Below are positions 20,101-27,900 of a DNA stretch of 64,000 nt, one piece after another. Under the pieces are notes generated by a model. It ran no database searches. It was not told the DNA's origin and saw only the letters and a program-made list of their open reading frames with translations. Position 1 is the stretch's first letter. Each line of letters starts with the position of its first letter. The translations under genes and the position numbers were made by a program. This DNA is from Pseudomonas nabeulensis. Its GTDB lineage: Bacteria > Pseudomonadota > Gammaproteobacteria > Pseudomonadales > Pseudomonadaceae. The DNA is taken from assembly GCF_004682045.1 (NCBI RefSeq), contig NZ_QUZT01000028.1, positions 1 to 64,000 on the forward strand. Direction: 5' to 3'.

Positions 20101-20275
20101 GGCGGGTCAGCCGTTCGACCTCCTGCCAGTTACCTTTTTTGGCCTCGCGGTAACTGCGGTCCATATAGGGGTAGCTGCGAAACTGTTCGAAATCGGTCAG
20201 CGGGGCGGCCGACAGCGGGGCGCTGCACAGGCCCAGCAACAGGCCGGCAATGACCAGGCGCGGTGGCGGTGTCAT
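17126..20275 (-). CDS. nfrA: NfrA-like outer-membrane TPR/beta-barrel protein (polysaccharide export, N4 receptor family)
   Basis: A 1049-aa protein with signal peptide about 1-23 (cut near SAAPL). The N-terminal FEQFRSYPYMDRSYREAKKG is the characteristic NfrA opening. A long Ala/Leu-rich tetratricopeptide superhelix (about 35-770) and a C-terminal outer-membrane barrel (about 790-1049) end in GVLLGVELNF with the terminal Phe. In E. coli NfrA is the phage N4 receptor and the presumed exit port for the polysaccharide made by NfrB. Start and stop overlap the neighbours by 4 and 3 bases. Its domain order resembles PgaA, BcsC and AlgK/AlgE, so export of a polymer is the likely role. Confidence 0.88.
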   Translation of the reverse strand: MTPPPRLVIAGLLLGLCSAPLSAAPLTDFEQFRSYPYMDRSYREAKKGNWQEVERLTRHLLERVPNNEEARELLVQALAKQRRYKDATLVLADQPQSSDALLELRLTWIEQDPPDSTLVESWMAHATLPQRIRLWQAYSLSLAKHGGAGRAHDWLAQLPPQGDDNILRLARANWAEQLRDWNDTIRQLAPVAERKQLDREGWRRLANAYVQRLDEPGLDALLKQAPGAEDARWARLAMVDRAIAVGHTAQAQRWLQSLPSEDLADPQQRQRLWELARQTDDAPTVQRLSEQLQRPCLETAEWLSRHDPDAALAQLKRCDAQSDPHTWLVLAQRLQAVDLLQSQRLPEPWDTTRRDSLLDAWQATGKRGQAMDWLARQPQTPAVLKKRAELLQASGRNAEAAQLWERSYRQTGNLGALDQATYLLIRQGHQPQAQALLEHAYDRKPRLPAALLQRLAMLYASGTPDAAQLQRMTRLLNQVDPATRGQLLAQLAENGQCTTVQSAVGPSPADAGSLRALGRCAMPSQPGAAVAYYQAAQRLDPSKDSLPLAYALEAAGDSAGALRIWRSAPQDTLSDNALLTASRSALNLNDTTTAEHYWQLSKTRGAQEWALGAAIAERRGDYPQALERQRQALQQTPDADTFYAASVTAQKAGDLPQSTAWLAEAVRRAPGNPRYQADYGMRLAAAETPEERRLSIPFLQQATRNFPEDYSLGETLAWRYDEIADSASARAELRRVIDLEQHPVAGDDENGSLEARRYRQRRAHESLSRRDSVTLASTWSPAGVATNDNFRPDERSGQRRAASQNVQIAMWDHALGEEPSRAGSTLSVYGRVLLGGEGRSTYAQSLATGVGLRYKPWGTANINFYGEIYKQSQFDANDNHGLSLGELLNPGHLWDQLNDHRKDGRTSTDYLLRSTASFLDQGDWRNDWRVDESQWNERFLYLDAAWWTKAGDHQWLSRYQQGHVWKLPYNSPQTIMPYGFVEFSAQDPSNAWRQDLRTGVGLRWQYWFNDDKYNAYRAHLTVRTEYQQSLGGNLYEGGNGVLLGVELNF

Positions 20276-22449
20276 GGGGCAAGCTCCTCCGTGAGCTGGT
20301 AGGCGGCGCGTTGTTCCTGCTGTTGATCGGCCAGGGCCTGCTCAAGGACCTGAGGCGTGATGATGCCGCGTTCGATCAGGTATTCGCCCAGGGACGCCTG
20401 TTCTGCGTTGAAGTCGATCAATGCCTGGTTGAACAGCGTCGGCGGCACCAGCCCGCGCACCTGCAACAGGTTGCCCAGCAGCACCTGATGACGGCTGACC
20501 CGTTCGATCAGCGCTTCGTCATCCTCATGGGCCTTGAGTACCGCCAGCATCTTGCGCGTTTCGGCATTTTGCCGCGGGCTGGGGTACCAATAGCGGATAC
20601 CCAGCGTCACTCGGCCCTGAGGCGCCAGGCGGCTGCGCACCGGGCGTTTGAGCTGGCGGCTGATGGCGCCTTGTGACACGTGGCTCAACGGCCCTTCGCA
20701 GGCCAATATCAGGGTTTCACCGTCTTCTTCCACCGGCAGCACGCCGTAATGCACGGCGACTTTGCGCGGCACCGAACGGATCAGCTGTTCGTCCAGCTTG
20801 AACGGGTTGAGCGGTGCCCATTCCAGCTCCAGTTGCGCGGCCAGGGCCTGTACCAGTTGGGTGCTGTTGATATAGCCGCGCAGCAACAGCTCACGCCCCA
20901 GGCGCCGGCGTACCCCGCTGGTCAACGCCTCGCTCAGTTGCGCTTCGGTGAGCAGGCCCTGTTCCACCAGGCGACGGCCCAGGGGCGTGCGCTGGGCCTT
21001 GGTCAGTGCGGGGAATTCGTGGGTGGTCTTGTCCCAGGCCACGCGTCGTGAGTCGCCCATTTCCATGACCTGGCGCAAGGCACGCAGGTTGGCGAAGAAG
21101 TTGACGAAGTTGCTCCACATCATCCGTGGCGCGGACAACAGGCCCTCGAAAATCCCGTAGAAGCGCGTCACAAACCAGGCGCGCTGGAATAACCGGTTGA
21201 GCAGCATCAGGCCGTTGAGCCACAACAACGCGGAAAGCAACGCGCTGTCCGCCAGGATCGACTGGAAGCGCCACGCATCCGGCAGCAGCAGGGTGGTCAG
21301 CCACATGGCTACCAGTACCAGGAACAACAGGTTCACCAGGAAACTCAGCAGATAGGCGATCAACCCACGACGATCACGCCACAGGAAATAGTTGAGCAGG
21401 CCCTTGCGGCTCCAACCCAGGTTGGTGGTGCCCTGGAACACGATGCCGACGATCCAGCGCGATTTCTGGCGGATGGCGTGCTGCCAGTCGCGGGGGAAGT
21501 GTTCGCGCACGCAGATAACCTGCGAGAAGTCGCGGTTCATGCCCAGCACCCACGGCTGTTCGAGGGCCAGCTTGGGGTCGGTGATGGAATAGCGGGCGAA
21601 GATACATTTCATGCCCTTTTGCTTGAGGCGAAAGCCGATGTCGTAGTCTTCAGTCAGGCTCTGCACATCGAAGGCAATGCCATCGCCGTCTTCCAGTAGC
21701 GCACTGATGGCCTTGCGGCTGAAACACGTGCCCACCCCGGCGCTGGGCACCTGGCCGGTGAGGGCTTCGCGCACGATCACGTCCTTGCCGTGGTTTTCGG
21801 CGAATTCGTCGACGTAATGCCCGGCGGTAAAGCCCTGCCATTCGGGTGCGTAGGGATAGACCGGAATCTGGATCAGGTCTTTGTTGGGCAGCAGGTAATT
21901 GAACAGCCGCAGTTCCATGGGCGAGATGACATCTTCGGCGTCGTGCAGGATAAAGCCGGCAAACTCGATCTTGGCCTCGTCTTCAAAGCGCAGGATCGCG
22001 TCGATGATGTTGTTCAGGCAGTCAGCCTTGCTGGTGGGACCGGGGCGGGCGCAGACGACTTTGTGCACGTTGGGGTAGTGCAGGCACACGGCGTCGACGT
22101 CGGCCTGGGTGTCCGGGTCGTTGGGGTAGGTGCCGACGAAGATCTGGTAGTTCTCGTAGTCGATGGTCGAGGCGGCCAGACGCGCCATTTCGCCGATGAC
22201 GCCCACCTCGTTCCAGGCCGGCACCATGATCGCCAGGGGTTGCTCGGTGCGTTCGAACAGGCGCTGCTCGTCGGCGTGGTCGAATTTTTCGTAAATGCGC
22301 CAGCGCCGGATCAGTCTGCGGGTCCAGTAGACGAGGTCGATAAACAGGTCATCCAGGCCGAGGATAAACATCAGCAACGCCAGGGTGATCGCCAGGTATT
22401 TGAGGCCGAACAACACATAGGTAATGAAGTCGATGGCCGTCAGACTCAT
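20272..22449 (-). CDS. nfrB: NfrB-like c-di-GMP-responsive processive glycosyltransferase
   Basis: A 725-aa inner-membrane GT2 synthase. Helices lie near the N-terminus and at about 360-460. Catalytic residues are seen in HDAEDV and in QxxRW (QKSRW), as in cellulose and hyaluronan synthases. The C-terminal MshEN (GSPII_E_N) region carries RLGRELLLRGYINSTQLVQA.. at 516-539, matching the c-di-GMP-binding pattern RLGxx..xxG..xxxxLxxxLxxQ, with further degenerate copies. E. coli NfrB is reported to polymerise ManNAc from UDP-ManNAc when c-di-GMP is bound. The start is the ATG at 22449, overlapping the wecB stop (ATGA); a GTG upstream at 22479 was rejected. Confidence 0.9.
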   Translation of the reverse strand: MSLTAIDFITYVLFGLKYLAITLALLMFILGLDDLFIDLVYWTRRLIRRWRIYEKFDHADEQRLFERTEQPLAIMVPAWNEVGVIGEMARLAASTIDYENYQIFVGTYPNDPDTQADVDAVCLHYPNVHKVVCARPGPTSKADCLNNIIDAILRFEDEAKIEFAGFILHDAEDVISPMELRLFNYLLPNKDLIQIPVYPYAPEWQGFTAGHYVDEFAENHGKDVIVREALTGQVPSAGVGTCFSRKAISALLEDGDGIAFDVQSLTEDYDIGFRLKQKGMKCIFARYSITDPKLALEQPWVLGMNRDFSQVICVREHFPRDWQHAIRQKSRWIVGIVFQGTTNLGWSRKGLLNYFLWRDRRGLIAYLLSFLVNLLFLVLVAMWLTTLLLPDAWRFQSILADSALLSALLWLNGLMLLNRLFQRAWFVTRFYGIFEGLLSAPRMMWSNFVNFFANLRALRQVMEMGDSRRVAWDKTTHEFPALTKAQRTPLGRRLVEQGLLTEAQLSEALTSGVRRRLGRELLLRGYINSTQLVQALAAQLELEWAPLNPFKLDEQLIRSVPRKVAVHYGVLPVEEDGETLILACEGPLSHVSQGAISRQLKRPVRSRLAPQGRVTLGIRYWYPSPRQNAETRKMLAVLKAHEDDEALIERVSRHQVLLGNLLQVRGLVPPTLFNQALIDFNAEQASLGEYLIERGIITPQVLEQALADQQQEQRAAYQLTEELAP

Positions 22450-23597
22450 AGGCCTTGGCCTCCCGACTGCGCCTGCCACCAGCGTTTGAGGCGCTCAGTG
22501 ATGCGTTCGCTGGCGTGACCGTCGCCGTAGGGCGTGTGCACCCGGCTCATGCGCTCGAAAACCGCCGGGTCATCGAACAGTGCGCTGGCATGCTGGACGA
22601 TACGTTCGGCATCGGTGCCCACCAGCAGCACGGTGCCGCCTTCCAGCACCGAAGGTCGTTCGGTCACATCGCGCAGCACCAGCAAGGGTTTGCCGATGGC
22701 CGGGGCTTCCTCTTGCACGCCGCCGGAATCGGTGAGGATGAAACGGGCGCGGCCCATCAACCAGACGAAGTGCTGATAGTCCTGCGGTGGCACCAGGTAG
22801 ATGTTCGGCTTGTTGGACAGCATGCCGTACACCGCATCCTTGACCTTGGGGTTGAGGTGTACCGGATAGACGAATTGCGCATCGGGATAGCGCTCGGCAA
22901 GTTGGGCCAGTGCCTGGCAAATATGGTTGAAACCGTCGCCGAGGTTTTCGCGGCGGTGGCCGGTGATCAGTACCACCGGGCGCTGCGGCTCCAGCACCGC
23001 CAATGGCGAATCGGCGGCCGGGCGCCAGTGGCTGGCCTGTTGTTGCTCGCGCATCCACAGCAGGGCGTCGATCACCGTATTGCCGGTGACCTCGATATGC
23101 TCGGCGGGCACGCCTTCGCGCAGCAGGTTATCCCGTGCCTTGGTGGTGGGCGCAAAATGCAGATCGGCCAACACACCGGTCAAGCGGCGGTTGGCTTCTT
23201 CCGGCCAGGGCGCCTTGAGGTTGCCGGTACGCAGGCCAGCCTCAACATGGCCGATGGGCAACTGGCGGTTGAAGGCGGCGAAGCTGGCGATAAAGCTGGT
23301 GGTGGTGTCGCCGTGCACCAGCACCATGTGCGGTTGCAGGCGTTCGTAGGCTTGGTCGAGTGCACCCAACAGATGTTGCGATAAACCATTGAGGGTTTGG
23401 CCTTGGGTCATCACTTGCAGGTCTTCATCGACCGCCAGTGAAAACCCCTCGAGCACTTGCTGGAGCATTTCGCGATGCTGGCCGGTGGAGCAGATTTTCA
23501 ACTCGATACCGGGGGTTTGCTTGAGGATACGGGCCAGCGGGGCCATCTTGATTGCTTCGGGGCGGGTGCCGAAAACCATTGCGATCTTGAAGTTCAT
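22446..23597 (-). CDS. wecB: UDP-N-acetylglucosamine 2-epimerase (non-hydrolysing)
   Basis: A 383-aa cytoplasmic enzyme interconverting UDP-GlcNAc and UDP-ManNAc. Hallmarks: [15 protein letters not shown] near the N-terminus, [18 protein letters not shown] with the catalytic acid, [26 protein letters not shown], and [29 protein letters not shown]-like (here [11 protein letters not shown]). It is the first gene of the operon and ends inside the nfrB start. The UDP-ManNAc it makes is the substrate reported for E. coli NfrB, so a dedicated copy in this operon fits very well. No enterobacterial-common-antigen or LPS genes are near to offer another role. Confidence 0.93.
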   Translation of the reverse strand: [383 protein letters not shown]

Positions 23598-23696
23598 GGG
23601 CTGATCTCTGACTGCGAGGCCGTTTATTCAAGAACTTCATACAAGCAGCGAAACAGAGGGTTGTCCAATCGTCCTGGAATGGTTTATGCGGGTGGC

Positions 23697-24044
23697 TCAG
23701 CCGGCAACGGTGGTCATGGCATGGCGCTCAAATACCTCCTTCAATGTGTCTTCCTGGTCTTCCCAGGCACCGAGTCCCCTGAGCTTTTCGACTTGTCGGG
23801 CGTTCTTGAACACCAGCAGCGTGGGCGTGCCGGTGACCTCGGGATGCCTGGGCGTCTCTGCGGTGTCCAGTACCAGGCTTTTCACGTTACCCGCGTATTG
23901 GGCGGCAACCCGCTCAAACAACGGCCCGGCGTCTGCGCAGGCCGGGCAGTGCTGCGAGACAAACAGCATGAACACAATGGGGTGCGCCGCCAGCACTTGC
24001 TGATATTCCTCGGCGCTGGCGATAACCGCTGTTGCTATACCCAT
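23697..24044 (-). CDS. Thioredoxin-like protein
   Basis: A 115-aa thioredoxin fold protein with active site CPAC (Cys33, Cys36) and cis-Pro loop TGTPTLLVFKN. No signal peptide is seen, so it is cytoplasmic. The start at 24044 has AAGGAG 7-8 bases upstream; an earlier in-frame ATG (24062) lacks such a site. CPAC differs from the usual CGPC, suggesting a more specialised redox partner. It lies upstream of wecB in the same direction with a 100-bp gap and is probably separate from that operon. Confidence 0.85.
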   Translation of the reverse strand: MGIATAVIASAEEYQQVLAAHPIVFMLFVSQHCPACADAGPLFERVAAQYAGNVKSLVLDTAETPRHPEVTGTPTLLVFKNARQVEKLRGLGAWEDQEDTLKEVFERHAMTTVAG

Positions 24045-24137
24045 GACGATCTCCTTGTGCATAAGGCCTATAAGGCAGCTTTGGGCACGCTAAACCGAGA
24101 GATCGGTACGGTCTACTGTCAACCTTCACAGGTCAGG

Positions 24138-24386
24138 TCACGCGTCGCGATCACGCTCCAGCCGCTCACGGGCCTTGCGCGCCTGGCTCGCGCATTTCTT
24201 GTATTCCTCGTTGTCCCGGGAGGCCTTGGCCTTGCGGTAGCCGTGGTGGTTTTGGCTGGTGTAGTTGGTGCTCAGGGCGTCGTTGAGCTTGCGCAGTTCC
24301 AGCTTGCACTCACGGCGGTCGTTGCTGGCCAAGGCGTTGCCGGCCAGCAGGAAGGAAAACAACAGCAGGATAAAACGCAGCTTCAT
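24138..24386 (-). CDS. Small secreted basic protein of unknown function
   Basis: An 82-aa product from the ATG at 24386. A signal peptide (residues 1-20, cut near NALAS) precedes a 62-residue mature part rich in Arg, Lys, Glu and Asn with two Cys (Cys27, Cys65) that could form one disulphide. The charged tail is ARKARERLERDRDA. No ribosome site is clear for this ATG or for one 15 bases upstream (24401), so the start is chosen from the signal peptide. A longer in-frame reading to 24704 translates the repeat element and is rejected. I do not recognise a family. Confidence 0.6.
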   Translation of the reverse strand: MKLRFILLLFSFLLAGNALASNDRRECKLELRKLNDALSTNYTSQNHHGYRKAKASRDNEEYKKCASQARKARERLERDRDA

Positions 24387-24444
24387 CAGGAAGGGCACCA
24401 TGTCAGCAGGGATGGGGCAAGGCTTCACCCCGGTAATCGCAGTC

Positions 24445-24579
24445 TGTAGTGAGCGGGCTTGCCCCGCGCTGGGGGGCGAAGCCGCCCCAAATCCATCCAC
24501 CTCGGTCTTACTGAAACACCGAGGTGCCTGGGTGTAGGGCGGCTTCGCCCCCCAGCGCGGGGCAAGCCCGCTCACTACA
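24445..24579. repeat. Large REPIN-like inverted repeat of a second family
   Basis: TGTAGTGAGCGGGCTTGCCC begins the left arm and GGGCAAGCCCGCTCACTACA ends the right arm. Pairing continues inward through CGCGCTGGGGGGCGAAGCCG and its complement. The loop contains another small inverted repeat (CACCTCGGT / ACCGAGGTG). The sequence differs from the common TGTGGGAGGGGG elements of the window, so it belongs to another REP group. Confidence 0.85.
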
Positions 24580-24834
24580 ACTGCGGTCGGTTTGTGTCGT
24601 TGGGGCAAGGCTAGCCCAGCACGGGCATTTTTCCACACAGTGTGTGCACTGCAACGATGCGGGGTAACGCCGTTGTGGGGCGTTGCGTAGCAATGTGAAA
24701 TCACACGCGTGCTTCACCGCTTGCCGCACAGGCCTGGTCATCCCTCTGATTTATAAGCTTTTTATCCGGTGCATATTTTTCTGTTACTGCGTGTGGCACA
24801 CTTTCTGCTGTCTATTCCGTTGTTACATACTATG

Positions 24835-24850
24835 TTCCGGTATAGCGGAA
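24835..24850 (+). promoter_or_regulatory. Candidate IclR-family operator
   Basis: TTCCG (24835-24839) and CGGAA (24846-24850) form an inverted repeat with a 6-base spacer; the wider context is TGTTCCGgtatagCGGAATACA. A further ATTCCG half-site lies about 20 bp upstream (24814-24819). TATAGC at 24841-24846 could be the -10 hexamer. TTCCG/CGGAA palindromes of this size are typical of IclR-type regulators, and an iclR gene lies in the same cluster. The binding itself is inferred. Confidence 0.45.
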
Positions 24851-24874
24851 TACACAGACCCTGGAGTGCTTGTC

Positions 24875-25723
24875 ATGCATCACCGACCTTCCGTATTCAA
24901 AGCGTGTGTTTTTCTCTTCGCCGCATCGGCTTCCCTCGCAAGCGTGGTACAGGCGGCGGACAGCAAGCTCGATGATGTGCTCAAGCGTGGGCACCTGATC
25001 GTGGGTACAGGCAGTACCAATGCGCCGTGGCACTTCCAGGGAGCGGATGGCAAGTTGCAGGGGTTTGATATCGACATCGGCCGCATTGTGGCCAAGGGCT
25101 TGTTCAACGACCCGAGCAAGGTCGAGTTTGTGGTGCAGTCTTCTGACGCCCGGATTCCCAACCTGCTGACCGACAAGGTCGACATGAGTTGCCAGTTCAT
25201 TACCGTCACCGCCAGCCGTGCCCAGCAGGTTGCATTCACCCTGCCGTACTACCGCGAAGGCGTGGGCCTGCTGCTGCCGAACAACAGCAAGTACAAAGAG
25301 ATCGAAGACCTGCAAGCCGCCGGCGATGGCGTGACCGTGGCCGTGCTGCAAAACGTGTACGCCGAAGAACTGGTGCACCAGGCGCTGCCCAAGGCCAAGG
25401 TCGACCAATACGACAGCGTCGACCTGATGTACCAGGCCGTGAACTCCGGCCGTGCCGATGCCGCCGCCACCGACCAATCCTCGGTCAAATACCTGATGGT
25501 GCAGAACCCCGGTCGCTATCGCAGCCCAGCTTATGCCTGGAGCCCGCAAACCTACGCGTGCGCGGTCAAGCGCGGCGACCAGGATTGGCTGAACTTCGTC
25601 AACACCGCCCTGCATGAAGCCATGACCGGTGTGGAGTTCCCCACTTACAAAGCTTCGTTCAAACAATGGTTCGGCGTGGACCTGCCGGAACCGGCGATTG
25701 GTTTCCCGGTGGAATTCAAGTGA
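24875..25723 (+). CDS. ABC transporter periplasmic solute-binding protein (family 3), probable D-glucosaminate/amino acid binding
   Basis: A 282-aa protein with signal peptide about 1-29 (cut near VQAAD). Family-3 (SBP_bac_3) features: LDDVLKRGHLIVGTGSTNAPWHF, GFDIDIGRIVAKGLF, PNLLTDKVDMSCQFITVTASRAQQVAFTLPYYREGVGLLL. The ATG at 24875 has GGAG upstream; the longer frame from 24683 has no coding character. First gene of the cluster transporter-RidA-IclR-lyase-kinase. Family-3 proteins bind amino acids; the downstream enzymes suggest D-glucosaminate (2-amino-2-deoxygluconate) here. Confidence 0.87.
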   Translation: MHHRPSVFKACVFLFAASASLASVVQAADSKLDDVLKRGHLIVGTGSTNAPWHFQGADGKLQGFDIDIGRIVAKGLFNDPSKVEFVVQSSDARIPNLLTDKVDMSCQFITVTASRAQQVAFTLPYYREGVGLLLPNNSKYKEIEDLQAAGDGVTVAVLQNVYAEELVHQALPKAKVDQYDSVDLMYQAVNSGRADAAATDQSSVKYLMVQNPGRYRSPAYAWSPQTYACAVKRGDQDWLNFVNTALHEAMTGVEFPTYKASFKQWFGVDLPEPAIGFPVEFK

Positions 25724-25769
25724 ATAACCGGGGCGTCGGTGACGACGCCCCATTCAGGTACTGCTGACC

Positions 25770-26432
25770 ATGAACTATCAGTTGAACTTTGCCGCCGTAT
25801 GGCGCGATTTCGACACCTTGCTGGCGGGGCTCGGGTTGGGCCTGCAACTGGCATTGCTGTCGATCGCCATCGGTTGCGTGATCGGCCTGATGATGGCGTT
25901 TGCCATGCTGTCCAGGCACCGCGCGTTGCGAGTTTTCGCTTCGGTGTATGTGACGGTGGTGCGCAATACGCCGATTCTCGTGCTGATCCTGTTGATCTAC
26001 TTTGCGTTGCCGTCGTTGGGGATTCGCCTCGATAAAATCCCTTCGTTCATCATCACCCTGTCGTTATACGCCGGTGCCTACCTGACCGAAGTATTCCGCG
26101 CCGGGCTGTTGAATATTCCCAAGGGCTTGCGTGAAGCCGGCTTGGCCATTGGTCTGGGCGAATGGCGTATCCGCGCCTACATCACCGTGCCGGTGATGCT
26201 GCGCAACGTGCTGCCAGCCTTGTCGAACAACTTTATTTCGCTGTTCAAGGACACCTCGCTGGCCGCTGCGATTGCGGTGCCGGAGCTGACCTATTACGCC
26301 CGCAAGATCAATGTCGAAAGCTACCGGGTGATTGAAACCTGGCTGGTCACGACTGCGCTCTACGTGGCTGCCTGTTACCTCATTGCCATGCTGCTCCGTT
26401 ACCTGGAACAGCGTCTGGCGATCCGTCGTTAA
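25770..26432 (+). CDS. Amino-acid-type ABC transporter permease 1
   Basis: A 220-aa inner-membrane HisM/GltJ-type permease with about five helices. The EAA loop is GLREAGLAIGLGEWRIRAYITVPVMLRNVLPALSNNF, where the ATPase docks. VVRNTPILVLILLIYFALP is the typical N-terminal permease motif. It pairs with the next permease and the ATPase to form a type I importer. Confidence 0.92.
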   Translation: MNYQLNFAAVWRDFDTLLAGLGLGLQLALLSIAIGCVIGLMMAFAMLSRHRALRVFASVYVTVVRNTPILVLILLIYFALPSLGIRLDKIPSFIITLSLYAGAYLTEVFRAGLLNIPKGLREAGLAIGLGEWRIRAYITVPVMLRNVLPALSNNFISLFKDTSLAAAIAVPELTYYARKINVESYRVIETWLVTTALYVAACYLIAMLLRYLEQRLAIRR

Positions 26433-26443
26433 GGAGGGCGGTC

Positions 26444-27106
26444 ATGTACGAGTCCCCAAGCTGGCTGCATGAGTTGTGGATCGCCCGCGATACGTTGTGG
26501 GCGGGCTTTCAGGCCAGCGTTTATGTGTCGGCGCTGGCGATTATCTTCGGCACCCTGATCGGCATCGTCGCCGGGTTGATCCTGACCTATGGCAAGTTCT
26601 GGATGCGCGCACCGTTTCGCCTGTACGTGGATTTGATCCGCGGCACGCCGGTGTTTGTGCTGGTGCTGGCGTGTTTCTACATGCTGCCGGCACTGGGTTG
26701 GCAGATCAGCGCGTTCCAGGCCGGTGCGGTGGGGTTGACGCTGTTTTGCGGCTCCCACGTCTCGGAAATCGTGCGCGGTGCACTGCAAGCCATTCCCCGT
26801 GGGCAACTGGAGGCGGGCAAGGCGATTGGCCTGACGTTCTACCAGTCCCTGGGCTACGTGCTGCTGCCACAGGCGCTGCGCCAGATCCTGCCGACCTGGG
26901 TCAATTCCTCTACGGAAATCGTCAAGGCCTCCACCTTGCTCTCGGTGATCGGCGTGGCCGAGTTGCTGCTGAGCACCCAGCAAGTCATCGCACGCACCTT
27001 CATGACCCTGGAGTTCTACCTGTTCGCAGGCTTTATGTTCTTTGTCATCAACTACGCCATCGAGTTATTCGGGCGCTACATTGAAAAGCGGGTGGCCTTG
27101 CCATGA
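26444..27106 (+). CDS. Amino-acid-type ABC transporter permease 2
   Basis: A 220-aa HisQ/GltK-type permease with about five helices. [20 protein letters not shown] and the EAA loop [36 protein letters not shown] are visible. GGAGG lies just before the ATG. The stop overlaps the ATPase start (ATGA), so the two are translationally coupled. Confidence 0.92.
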   Translation: MYESPSWLHELWIARDTLWAGFQASVYVSALAIIFGTLIGIVAGLILTYGKFWMRAPFRLYVDLIRGTPVFVLVLACFYMLPALGWQISAFQAGAVGLTLFCGSHVSEIVRGALQAIPRGQLEAGKAIGLTFYQSLGYVLLPQALRQILPTWVNSSTEIVKASTLLSVIGVAELLLSTQQVIARTFMTLEFYLFAGFMFFVINYAIELFGRYIEKRVALP

Positions 27107-27885
27107 ACCAACCTCAAACCCAGCAACCGCTGTTGAATATTCGTGGCCTGCGTAAGCAATACGGCGAGGTCGAGGTGCTTAAGGGCGTCGACTTGACCAT
27201 GCAGCGCGGCAACGTGGTGACCCTGATCGGCTCCAGCGGCTCGGGCAAGACCACGCTGCTGCGTTGCGTGAACCTGCTGGAAGAGTTCCAGGGCGGGCAG
27301 ATCACCCTGGACGGCGAGTCCATCGGCTACAGCGACATCGCCGGCAAGCGCGTGCGTCATCCCGAGCGGGTGATTGCCCAGCACCGTGCGATGACGGGCA
27401 TGGCGTTTCAGCAGTTCAACCTGTTCCCGCATTTGACCGCGTTGCAAAACGTCACCCTCGGCCTGCTCAAGGTCAAGAAGATGAGCAAGGACGAGGCCGT
27501 GGCCCTCGCGGAAAAATGGCTGGAGCGTGTCGGCCTGTTGGAGCGCCGTAACCACTTTCCCGGCCAGCTGTCGGGCGGCCAGCAACAGCGTGTGGCAATT
27601 GCCCGCGCCATTGCGATGAACCCGAGCCTGATGCTGTTCGATGAAGTCACCTCGGCCCTCGACCCGGAGTTGGTGGGCGAAGTGCTCAGCGTGATCAAGG
27701 GCCTGGCGGAGGAAGGCATGACCATGTTGTTGGTCACTCACGAAATGCGCTTTGCCTATGAAGTCTCGGACAAAATCGTCTTTATGAACCAGGGCCGCAT
27801 TGAAGAGCAGGGTTCATCGAAAGACATTTTTGAGCGTCCGCAGTCGCCACGGCTCGCGGAATTTTTGAAGAATATTCGTTTTTAA
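27103..27885 (+). CDS. Amino-acid-type ABC transporter ATP-binding protein
   Basis: A 260-aa ATPase. Walker [11 protein letters not shown]-loop [13 protein letters not shown], signature [15 protein letters not shown], Walker [13 protein letters not shown] and the switch His in [12 protein letters not shown] are all intact. It is of the GlnQ/HisP class. It completes the importer encoded by the three preceding genes, and a RidA gene follows 15 bp later. Confidence 0.95.
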   Translation: MNQPQTQQPLLNIRGLRKQYGEVEVLKGVDLTMQRGNVVTLIGSSGSGKTTLLRCVNLLEEFQGGQITLDGESIGYSDIAGKRVRHPERVIAQHRAMTGMAFQQFNLFPHLTALQNVTLGLLKVKKMSKDEAVALAEKWLERVGLLERRNHFPGQLSGGQQQRVAIARAIAMNPSLMLFDEVTSALDPELVGEVLSVIKGLAEEGMTMLLVTHEMRFAYEVSDKIVFMNQGRIEEQGSSKDIFERPQSPRLAEFLKNIRF

Positions 27886-27900
27886 TCAGGAGCAACTTTT

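Larger units (their letters stand above)
24387..24874. other. Intergenic region with large inverted repeat and ABC-operon promoter
   Basis: 488 bp without a gene. The left part holds a long inverted repeat (24445-24579). The right part, 24740-24874, is AT-rich and contains the presumed promoter and an IclR-type palindrome for the downstream transporter operon. Confidence 0.6.

Noticed and set aside
18806..20302. 498-codon plus-strand frame
   Set aside because: Fully antisense to nfrA; the translation is low-complexity Gln/Gly/Ala/Val with no motif.
24387..24704. N-terminal extension of the small secreted protein to 24704
   Set aside because: The extra residues are a translation of the large inverted repeat and carry no signal peptide; the ATG at 24386 begins one.
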